In this document: positions 57,586-64,000 of the stretch, piece by piece
Layout: every line of letters starts with the position of its first letter
Position numbering within the stretch: the stretch's first letter is position 1
NCBI GenBank assembly: GCA_947479935.1
Contig: CANKBG010000007.1
Span: 29,264 to 93,263 of the forward strand
Direction: 5' to 3'
Source: Comamonadaceae bacterium
GTDB lineage: Bacteria > Pseudomonadota > Gammaproteobacteria > Burkholderiales > Burkholderiaceae_C
Length of the DNA: 64,000 nt
The notes under the pieces: generated by a model
The model's input: only the letters and a program-made list of their open reading frames with translations
The model's database searches: none
Told to the model about the DNA's origin: nothing
Translations under genes and position numbers: made by a program

Positions 57586-57602
57586 TTTTGTTGCCCCTTG
57601 GT

Positions 57603-58028
57603 TCAAGAATTAATAATTTTCCAGCCGCCGCTGAGTACCAATACACCGTCGTCGTTGAGCTTTGCCGAAGTGCTATTTGCACGAACGTGATCGACGAAAA
57701 TTGATCCGTTTTCATCTTTTGAAAATGTGAGATCGTCACCGACTTTTGCATCGATAGCCCGTAAATACTTGGTCATGCAAGTGAGGCGGTATTCGTTTCG
57801 GGTCCCGCCGAAAAGCGCATTGTTGTAATAGATGAAGTTAAATTCCCATTTCGAGCCGTCGGCAAGTTCGCGGACCAACAAAGTCATTCTGGGGTTTTTG
57901 ATTGCAGCATTCAAATCAGGGAAAAATGACAGAATGTCTTTCGCTTTTGGTACCAGAATTCCCGCTTGATGTGCACCGTTGATGCCAATGTCATTGGCAC
58001 TCAGTTTTTTTGAAATTGTTGTCGTCAT
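57603..58028 (-). CDS. stand-alone EcoRII-N (B3-like) DNA-binding domain protein
   Basis: 141 residues. KKLSANDIGINGAHQAGILVPK and FNFIYYNNALFGGTRNEYRLT closely follow remembered blocks of the EcoRII N-terminal effector domain (LSANDTGATGGHQ...YYN-A-FG-TRNE-R), which binds CCWGG; the TRNExR segment lies in its DNA-contacting loop. In EcoRII this domain is joined to a PD-(D/E)XK nuclease; here no nuclease is attached. It overlaps the SNF2 stop (ATGA), so the two subunits are probably made together. Confidence 0.85.
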   Translation of the reverse strand: MTTTISKKLSANDIGINGAHQAGILVPKAKDILSFFPDLNAAIKNPRMTLLVRELADGSKWEFNFIYYNNALFGGTRNEYRLTCMTKYLRAIDAKVGDDLTFSKDENGSIFVDHVRANSTSAKLNDDGVLVLSGGWKIINS

Positions 58029-59932
58029 TTTTCGTTTTCCTGAAATTTTGACAGTGGTGAAATTTGTAGGGCTCTGACTATTATTGATGCATCAATTTCA
58101 CCATCGTGACCAACAACAGCCTCTGTCGCCAGGCCCCGTTTGAATTGGGCGCGATCCAGCATGACCTCTTCAACGCTGTCCGCGTAATACAGGTGGTGAA
58201 TTGTCACGGGTAGTTTTTGCTTACGACGGTATGCTCTTGCCGACGCCTGATCCGTGAGAGCCGGATTCCATTCCGGGTTGTAATGAATGACGTGGTTGGC
58301 CGCTGTAATGTTTAAGCCTGCGCCTGCCGCCTTTGGATTCAAGAACAACGCTCCAGATCCGTTGAACTCATAAAACTGATCAACAGTTGGCTGCCTCTCG
58401 GTAACAGGCACTCGTCCATCAATAAACCTGAAAAATCCGGCAGGCCAACGCTGAGGGATGTCTCGCATGAACAGATCGGCCATTCCCTGGTAGGTTGTAA
58501 ACACAAGAGCTTTTTGGTTGGACTCAAAAATCTCTGTGAGGAGTTCTATAAGTCGAATGTACTTGTCTACATCAAGGGATGGATTGCCTAGCGCCTTACT
58601 GACCAGACTTGGATGTGTGCAAAACATTCGCAGTCGCCCGGTCGCAACCATGCCTGCAGCAGGTCCGTATTCAGCCAACGTACTCAGTCGTAGCGATTCA
58701 TAGGCATCAGCAAGTGAAGGACTCATCGTAATTGCCTGAGGCACTTCGATCTTCTCAGGCAGATCCTTTGCAACGTCCCTGACTTTTCGCCTTAAAAGAA
58801 TTGGTGAAACAATCGGACTTAGCCGACTTGCGTCATTCAGATCATCAGTGAAACTTGCCCGGAACTCGCTCACCGATCCGAGCAATCCTGGAAGCGCAAA
58901 ATCTGCAAGGGACCAAAGATCGTCAAGTCGGTTTTCAACAGGGGTCCCCGTCACAGCTAAAGAGACTCGGCGGGGAAGTCTCTTGACAGCTTTTGTTCTT
59001 TGCGCATCCGGATTTTTTATCGCCTGTGCCTCATCAAGCACCAATAAGTTCCATTCGACTGATCCCAGCAGAGGCTCATCCCGAATTGCTGTATCAAACG
59101 AAGTCACTACAACGTCAAACGGCGTCAGTCGCTCTGCAATACCGGCTCTTCCCGGTCCTGCATGAACGTGTACGCTGAGTGAGGGGGCGAACTGTGCAAT
59201 TTCACGCCTCCAGTTTTCAACGATAGTAGCTGGCGCAACTACCAGTGAAGGCGTACAGCCCCGGTTTGTTTCAGATAGTAGCAATGCGATGACTTGCAGT
59301 GTTTTTCCAAGTCCCATTTCATCGGCAAGAATGCAGCCAATCTCTTGCTGAGCAATCACTTGCAAAAAACCGACGCCGTCAACTTGGTACGGGTAAAGCT
59401 GGGCATTAAGGCCTTGAATCTCACCGATCCCGCCACCTGCAGCAGATGCAACATCGGAAGCAATAACTACAGATTCATCAATTAGTTTTGCAGGTGCATC
59501 TTTTGTACTTCGTAACTCGATTAATTTGCCGAATGAAAGCGAGCCCCCCTCAACCACACCACGGGCAGTTAACCAGTCTTTTGCAGATTGGATTGCATCT
59601 GTACTAACGGGGTACCATTTGCTACCAATAATTATTTGATCGTAGCCAACGGGCAAATCGCAGTACTCATTGTCTGTCCAGATACCAACATTGACAATGA
59701 TCGAACTGGGAGTGACGTTGCTAATTCTGATGGCTGGTTCTGCCGGAAACCGAGAAAAAATCAAATCTGGGACCACAGATGTCAAAGGTCGATCAAGTTG
59801 CTGCCCGTGAAATTCTTTTGTGTCGGAGAAAATAGCTGAGTAAACGTCTAACGCACTTGGGAAAACGGTCGCACCCATGTGATCTTTTATTGAGATCCGA
59901 TCGCCTTCCAAAAACCAATGCGCCTTATTCAT
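58025..59932 (-). CDS. SNF2-family DNA translocase/helicase
   Basis: 635 residues. The first ~170 residues are unrecognised. Then come Walker A CILADEMGLGKTLQVIALLL, motif Ia VVAPATIVENWRREI, DEAQ box LLVLDEAQAIKN, motif III LAVTGTPVENRLDDLW, and motifs V-VI LNPKAAGAGLNITAANHVIHY and DQASARAYRRKQ. SWI2/SNF2 ATPases move along duplex DNA without unwinding it. It begins 2 bp after the WYL gene and overlaps the EcoRII-N gene, so it is the motor of this system. Confidence 0.95.
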   Translation of the reverse strand: MNKAHWFLEGDRISIKDHMGATVFPSALDVYSAIFSDTKEFHGQQLDRPLTSVVPDLIFSRFPAEPAIRISNVTPSSIIVNVGIWTDNEYCDLPVGYDQIIIGSKWYPVSTDAIQSAKDWLTARGVVEGGSLSFGKLIELRSTKDAPAKLIDESVVIASDVASAAGGGIGEIQGLNAQLYPYQVDGVGFLQVIAQQEIGCILADEMGLGKTLQVIALLLSETNRGCTPSLVVAPATIVENWRREIAQFAPSLSVHVHAGPGRAGIAERLTPFDVVVTSFDTAIRDEPLLGSVEWNLLVLDEAQAIKNPDAQRTKAVKRLPRRVSLAVTGTPVENRLDDLWSLADFALPGLLGSVSEFRASFTDDLNDASRLSPIVSPILLRRKVRDVAKDLPEKIEVPQAITMSPSLADAYESLRLSTLAEYGPAAGMVATGRLRMFCTHPSLVSKALGNPSLDVDKYIRLIELLTEIFESNQKALVFTTYQGMADLFMRDIPQRWPAGFFRFIDGRVPVTERQPTVDQFYEFNGSGALFLNPKAAGAGLNITAANHVIHYNPEWNPALTDQASARAYRRKQKLPVTIHHLYYADSVEEVMLDRAQFKRGLATEAVVGHDGEIDASIIVRALQISPLSKFQENEK

Positions 59933-59934
59933 TT

Positions 59935-60855
59935 TCAGCCTTGCGCGGTTTGTGAAGTTGCTGTCACTGAGTTGTATCCCGGCGCAAGCGCTGCGCTCTC
60001 AACGCCATAAAGTGTTTGCGGGTTGTTCAGCCATAAATGATGCTCTTTTGGATCAAGGCTGTGTTCAGGTGAGCAATCCACTGACCATCGCCGCAGTGCA
60101 TATCCAACCAATGGAGCTCGCATGTCAAGCGCCAGCATGCCGTTGTGCATCATGAAGTCGGCCTCGATCGCCTTTGGGTGGGCAATGCCTGGGTGGGGCA
60201 CTAGCTCGATATGGACCAGTCGTGCCCACTGCACATCTGACTCAATTTGTTCTTCGACTGGGATGGGCTGCTCAATGGCCTTGGCTTTGACGATTCGTGT
60301 CAATGAAAAGTCGGCAAAGCGGCCTCGCTCACGGTCATATGCGCGCAAATGCCAACGTAGGCCAGTGTCGGCCAAGGCTAGGGGGCACAGCGTCTTTGTT
60401 GAGGCTCCAGAGGTCAAAGACAGGTAATTGACCTTGACCTGGCGTCTTCCGGCAATGGCGCGAGTGAGCGTCGCCAGTGTTTCGATTTCGGGTTTAACCA
60501 GGTCGCTGGCGCTTTCACAGGGGACAGAGCGCTTGAGCTTTTGGTCCATGTTGTCGCCAAAGCCTGCTCGGAACCAGGTGAGCACACGCTCTGCTGAGTG
60601 TTCAAACAAGGGTGTGAAGCGGTCGGTCGTTGCGTACTTGCGTTGACCGGCGTCGTAGAAGAGGTTGATTGGTGCCAGGCGACGGTAGGTGCTTAGGTCG
60701 CGTGCTGAAGCAGCAGGCTTGACCCCAAAGCGTCTCTCAATATCCGCGCGGGTTAGATCGCCACAGAAGAAAGCTTTGACTTCAATGTAGAAAAGTCGCT
60801 CTCTTTGCGTCTGCGTCAGGTCGTCAAGTGCAGCAGCGACACGTTTGTTGACCAC
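59935..60855 (-). CDS. WYL-domain transcriptional regulator, first gene of the restriction operon
   Basis: 306 residues from GTG 60855, with GGAGA ahead. An N-terminal winged-helix region (LTRADIERRFGVKPAASARDLSTYR) precedes a WYL domain (RRQVKVNYLSLTSG, GLRWHLRAYDRERGRFADFSLTRI). Proteins of this layout (BrxR, CapW) are known repressors of defence operons. As first gene in the operon, immediately before SNF2, it most likely controls this operon, perhaps through the operator-like sequence at 60907. Confidence 0.9.
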   Translation of the reverse strand: MVNKRVAAALDDLTQTQRERLFYIEVKAFFCGDLTRADIERRFGVKPAASARDLSTYRRLAPINLFYDAGQRKYATTDRFTPLFEHSAERVLTWFRAGFGDNMDQKLKRSVPCESASDLVKPEIETLATLTRAIAGRRQVKVNYLSLTSGASTKTLCPLALADTGLRWHLRAYDRERGRFADFSLTRIVKAKAIEQPIPVEEQIESDVQWARLVHIELVPHPGIAHPKAIEADFMMHNGMLALDMRAPLVGYALRRWSVDCSPEHSLDPKEHHLWLNNPQTLYGVESAALAPGYNSVTATSQTAQG

Positions 60856-60906
60856 GGATTTGTCTCCACCTTATTTGCGAATGTTCCACTCTAGCATATT
60901 CAATGA

Positions 60907-60930
60907 CTGCACTTAATCATTTTGATGCAG
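60907..60930. promoter_or_regulatory. possible WYL-regulator operator in the divergent spacer
   Basis: CTGCA...TGCAG (outer arms 60907-60911 and 60926-60930) enclose ATCA-TTT-TGAT, an imperfect dyad in the 160-bp spacer between the WYL gene and the plus-strand gene at 61017. Placement fits an operator; identity is inference. Confidence 0.35.
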
Positions 60931-61016
60931 ATAGGCGTCATTGGTGCTAGAATTTTTTGAACGAAAAGGTCGTACCCGGTCGCTTGGACCGAAATCATCA
61001 CTTTTAGGAGATGAAC

Positions 61017-61307
61017 ATGTCTTTTTGGCAAATCTTGGGGCGATTCGCTGTCTCCGATTCAGGGGAGACTTTGCAAAAAGTCTCGGATACCACCAGCGTA
61101 TCGTCCGACGGCACGACCTACACAAAGATGGGCTCAACCACCTTTGGGTCAGATGGGTCTGTTTTCACTCAGATGGGAAGCTTCAGCACTGACGGCAGCA
61201 CCCGCATGGGCAGCACGGCGACTGGCCTTGGTGCCGTGTTCAACAACTCGAGCGACGACTTTGGGATCGGTTCCAAAAAATCCAGAAATGACTTGGACGA
61301 TTTTTAA
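61017..61307 (+). CDS. small Gly/Ser/Thr repeat protein of unknown function
   Basis: 96 residues from ATG 61017, chosen because AGGAG is six bases upstream (ATG 61011 touches it). The protein consists of about three degenerate repeats: SSDGTTYTKMGSTTFG, SDGSVFTQMGSFST and DGSTRMGSTATG, i.e. a DGS/T-X3-5-MGS pattern. It ends in an acidic, charged tail. No signal peptide or membrane segment. I do not recognise the family. It lies 14 bp before a macrodomain gene, on the same strand. Confidence 0.7.
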   Translation: MSFWQILGRFAVSDSGETLQKVSDTTSVSSDGTTYTKMGSTTFGSDGSVFTQMGSFSTDGSTRMGSTATGLGAVFNNSSDDFGIGSKKSRNDLDDF

Positions 61308-61321
61308 GGTACTTAAACTTC

Positions 61322-61843
61322 ATGCAAATTGAAATCGTCATCGGCAACATCGTCCAGCAACCGGATGTCGATGCCCTAGTTAATTCGGCCAACGCAAATC
61401 TTCGCTTTGGATCAGGAGTCGCCGGTGCCATTCATACTGCCGCCGGGCCAGAACTCGAGCAGTATTGCCGTCGCCATTCACCAATTGCGCTGGGTGAAGC
61501 CGTTGTAACCCCGGGCTTTGAACTTCCAAACCCTTATGTGATTCACGCGAGGGCGGCAAGTTTCATCAATGACGATCATCCTGAGAAATACCTCGACCTT
61601 GCCGTTGCTCAGGCTCTCCGAGTAGCCAAAGAAGCAGGGATCAAATCAATGGCCATGCCCGCGATCGGAACTGGCGTTTTCAAGTTCCCACCAGAGTTGT
61701 CTGCTGAAATCATCATTAACGGCCTAGTGAGTCGAAGTGAGGACTACCCAGAGATCCATTTGGTACGGATTTGCGTTGGCACGCAAGAAATGAAGGCCGT
61801 TTTCGCTTCTACTTTGGCCGCAAAAATATCTTCTCCTGCATAG
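61322..61843 (+). CDS. macrodomain protein (ADP-ribose binding/hydrolase)
   Basis: 173 residues. Macrodomain motifs are clear: IEIVIGNIVQQPDVDALVNSANANLRFGSGVAGAIHTAAG and the phosphate loop MAMPAIGTGVFKFPPE. It would bind or hydrolyse ADP-ribose or derivatives in the cytoplasm. VNSANANLRFGSGVA is close to MacroD-type enzymes. Paired with the repeat protein upstream; a link to ADP-ribosylation-based defence is possible but unproved. Confidence 0.92.
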   Translation: MQIEIVIGNIVQQPDVDALVNSANANLRFGSGVAGAIHTAAGPELEQYCRRHSPIALGEAVVTPGFELPNPYVIHARAASFINDDHPEKYLDLAVAQALRVAKEAGIKSMAMPAIGTGVFKFPPELSAEIIINGLVSRSEDYPEIHLVRICVGTQEMKAVFASTLAAKISSPA

Positions 61844-61898
61844 ACCATTTGATTTTAGAAATGGCTTTTTCCTTTGTCATAAATCGTAAACCTAGGGC

Positions 61899-62333
61899 TT
61901 GAGTTTGATAAATTCTTCTGTAATTTCTCCTGAGACCATACAGGCATACCGTGAGACAGAATTCCGTGTTTTTTCAGAAGCTTCGTTTGTCCTGAAGATC
62001 TTTGAAAAATGTGAAGATTTGATGGGCTTGTACAAAAAGCACCGAAGCGAGACCTGCGCCTTCATCACTGCCTGCAATCCTTTTGGCGAGGTTCTCAGTA
62101 ATGAGCAAAATTCTGATTTGCAAAAGCAGCTTGAAGAAGAGATCCAATTCAGGGGTCTAGTGCTCATTGCCGGAGAAGGCAAACACCCTGTTGGGGATTG
62201 GCCCGGTGAACCAAGCTACCTCGTCTTTGACCTCTCTTTAGAGGCGGCAAAAACGCTGGGCAGAAAATTCAATCAGAACGCCATTGTTTGGTGCGGTCCA
62301 GATGCTGTACCTCAATTGATTTTGCTTCGATGA
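61899..62333 (+). CDS. DUF3293 domain protein
   Basis: 144 residues. ETIQAYRETEFRVF, CAFITACNPFGEVLSNEQN and WPGEPSYLVFDLSLEAAKTLGRKFNQNAIVW match my memory of DUF3293. Function unknown. The start TTG 61899 is weakly supported; another TTG lies at 61905 with AGGG at better distance. Independent of the macrodomain gene by 55 bp. Confidence 0.75.
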   Translation: MSLINSSVISPETIQAYRETEFRVFSEASFVLKIFEKCEDLMGLYKKHRSETCAFITACNPFGEVLSNEQNSDLQKQLEEEIQFRGLVLIAGEGKHPVGDWPGEPSYLVFDLSLEAAKTLGRKFNQNAIVWCGPDAVPQLILLR

Positions 62334-62418
62334 AAATTTCACCTACGTCCCCAAAAATCCAAGCAGAAGGCCATTCGGAAATGGTTTGCTGTTGTCGACA
62401 CAAAAGCAAAGGCACCAA

Positions 62419-63234
62419 ATGACCCTTCGGGAAATGCTTCACAAGGACTTTGGAATTGATTTTCCAATAGCTGGGGGGTGGGGCCAATCCGCTGATGACC
62501 CTATTGTGTTGACCTCGCAAGATCCTGATGAGGCAGCTCTTGTTCAATTTGAAATCGCGAGACGTATCTATGGTGTGCAGGGATGGTATTGGCGGCAAAT
62601 TGAACGAACATCCGCTGGAGTAGTTGGAGCAGATATCGAAAAATTTTCAAGTGAAGTCAAATACATTGAAGGCGACCAGATCGTCACTGAGAAAAGAAAC
62701 TTATATTTCGATTTGAGTTCAGTCATCAGTGCTGATGCTGCACGTCTAGAAAATCCATCTGTACCAGTTGGTCCACCCGCAGAGCTTAATTTTCCGAGAC
62801 AAATCGGATGGTTTCACTTTGACGGCATTACCAACAATGAACCGGAACACCCTGGGCTTGGGGTCTCGGTTGCGTACTCCGCTCCCAAAGCAAAAATGAT
62901 GGTCTACGCCTACGACAAGGGCATCTCGGATCAAATTCGCGATAGACCTGATGAATACGCATCCTTGGAGTACGCCCAAGCTATTGCAGACTTTCGGTCC
63001 GTGAATCCTGAAGCGCGACCTGCACGTGAGCATGAACAAGGTGGCGTTCGCTTAACAATTTTTGAAAACGGTGAGATCTTGTCAGTTGTACTGGTATCGC
63101 CATTTCGCGATTTTTTCTTCAAGTTACGACTGACCCTTGACGATCGCAGCGAGCAGTACATGGTCGACTGTGTCATGAGCACATTGGCAAATTTTGTGTC
63201 AATGGTCGGAACAAGCAATCAGACAAAGCATTGA
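62419..63234 (+). CDS. hypothetical protein
   Basis: 271 residues from ATG 62419 (MTLREMLHKDFGIDFPI), preferred over the track's 62386 because AAAGG lies just ahead. No signal peptide, membrane helix or motif I recognise. Features: repeated aromatic/acidic segments, and a run VGPPAELNFPRQIGWFHFDGITNNEPEHPGLGVSVAYSAP. Ends 8 bp before the next gene in the same direction, so the two may form a pair. Confidence 0.65.
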   Translation: MTLREMLHKDFGIDFPIAGGWGQSADDPIVLTSQDPDEAALVQFEIARRIYGVQGWYWRQIERTSAGVVGADIEKFSSEVKYIEGDQIVTEKRNLYFDLSSVISADAARLENPSVPVGPPAELNFPRQIGWFHFDGITNNEPEHPGLGVSVAYSAPKAKMMVYAYDKGISDQIRDRPDEYASLEYAQAIADFRSVNPEARPAREHEQGGVRLTIFENGEILSVVLVSPFRDFFFKLRLTLDDRSEQYMVDCVMSTLANFVSMVGTSNQTKH

Positions 63235-63242
63235 GGAATGTG

Positions 63243-64000
63243 ATGCACAACATTGAAATGGCTGAAGTGACCGAGGACTTTGCTCGTTGCTGGAAAGCGG
63301 CTGGTTTACACATTCAAAATCAAGCACAAGGTCAATTACAGAGCTGGCTTCGATCGCACCTCAACCCTCCATTTTTAGAACACCTCTCTTTTCGTCTCGG
63401 CAACCAGTTGTTCTACATTCAAGTTGAAGATGTTGAAGGCGTTCTTCAAACTCCGGGCAGCCAGGAAGGGTTGCTGACGATCGCAGATGGTTGCGCAGGC
63501 CATGCGTGTTTGATGCCTATGAAACGAGTTGGCCAAGACTGGGAGCCCACTGAAAGTGGCTGGGGTCTTATCGACGCGCGAACACGACTACCTGTTAATC
63601 CGCCTGCGCTGATTACCGATGAGATGTTGGAGATGACCGATTGGGAGCTGCAAGACCTTGCGGTACAAGTTGTACGGCAGCAAATTGAAAAAGAGGGGCA
63701 TCAGCTTATGTCGTGGAATGGTGATCCACGCATTGATCCCTCTGTATGGTTTGTCGGTTCCTCTGGTGGCCCAGAGTGGGTACTCGTTCGAGCTGTTCGC
63801 CACCCGGAAAAAGAAGCCACTGAGCCAGAAAATAAGTCTGAACTCAAATCGCATTTCGGCAAGATGGGCTTTCCTGGACACTCTGCTTCAGTAGCCGTAG
63901 CGAGTGCTGATGATCCTTTTGATCCCGGTGCTAAAAGCAATGGAAATTACGTTCCCCTTTTCAGGGGTGTTGGCATGCGCATTCGTTATGAAGGTCTGAG
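63243..64000 (+). CDS. hypothetical protein, 3' end beyond the window
   Basis: Missing from the ORF track because it has no stop within the window; I read 252 codons open from ATG 63243 to base 64000. It starts MHNIEMAEVTEDFARCWKAAG and contains WLRSHLNPPFLEHLSFRLGNQLFYIQVED and WELQDLAVQVVRQQIEKEGHQLMSWNGDP. GAGGAATG precedes ATG as a modest ribosome site. No family recognised; it follows the previous unknown gene by 8 bp. Confidence 0.7.
   Translation, partial: MHNIEMAEVTEDFARCWKAAGLHIQNQAQGQLQSWLRSHLNPPFLEHLSFRLGNQLFYIQVEDVEGVLQTPGSQEGLLTIADGCAGHACLMPMKRVGQDWEPTESGWGLIDARTRLPVNPPALITDEMLEMTDWELQDLAVQVVRQQIEKEGHQLMSWNGDPRIDPSVWFVGSSGGPEWVLVRAVRHPEKEATEPENKSELKSHFGKMGFPGHSASVAVASADDPFDPGAKSNGNYVPLFRGVGMRIRYEGL

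Overview
The window looks like chromosome of a betaproteobacterium of the order Burkholderiales, probably Comamonadaceae (Limnohabitans/Rhodoferax/Polaromonas-like). Grounds: typical beta versions of core proteins, paired Bug-type (TctC) receptors, a tandem glycine riboswitch before gcvT, and a DUF349 protein. No rRNA, CRISPR array or transposase gene was seen. Genus is inference.

1-52.7 kb is ordinary chromosome. 1-9 kb: a truncated B12-binding radical SAM gene, a glycine cleavage operon (riboswitch-gcvT-gcvH-gcvP-GNAT) and ETF:quinone oxidoreductase. 9-15.6 kb: a thioesterase, an AhpD-like protein, then a catabolic run (3-oxoacid CoA-transferase A/B, TtuC/DmlA-type dehydrogenase, two orphan Bug receptors). 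15.8-25.3 kb: alaS, a pseudouridine synthase, trmB, gluQ, a renalase-like oxidoreductase, a LysR regulator divergent from pirin/flavodoxin genes, and trhO. 25.3-35.5 kb: dnaE, then tolQRA-ybgC-nusB-ribH-ribBA-ribE-ribD on the minus strand. 35.6-38.8 kb: a minor-pilin cluster. 38.8-52.7 kb: nrdR-glyA, a probable 6S RNA, a lytic transglycosylase, DUF349 protein, lpxH, two cyclophilins, a TPR protein, cysS, an AlkA-like glycosylase, accA, tilS, lysC and tRNA-Ser(GCU).

53.2-64 kb, just after tRNA-Ser, is an accessory island of visibly lower GC. Its centre is a restriction-modification locus with an unusual composition. A Dcm-like cytosine methylase and Vsr form one operon on the plus strand. Facing them is a tightly packed minus-strand operon: a WYL regulator, a SNF2 ATPase, a stand-alone EcoRII-N (B3-like) DNA-binding protein, a GHKL/MORC-like ATPase (split by a one-base frameshift) and a McrA-type HNH nuclease. 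My reading is a multi-subunit, ATP-dependent restriction system in which the EcoRII effector domain is a free subunit and nucleolysis is done by a separate HNH protein. Target specificity may be CCWGG-like. This is the most interesting system in the window. Beyond it lie a Gly/Ser-repeat small protein with a macrodomain gene, a DUF3293 protein and two unrecognised genes, the last running off the end.

Limits: all family calls are from reading motifs and remembered family patterns. No search, fold prediction or expression data were available.
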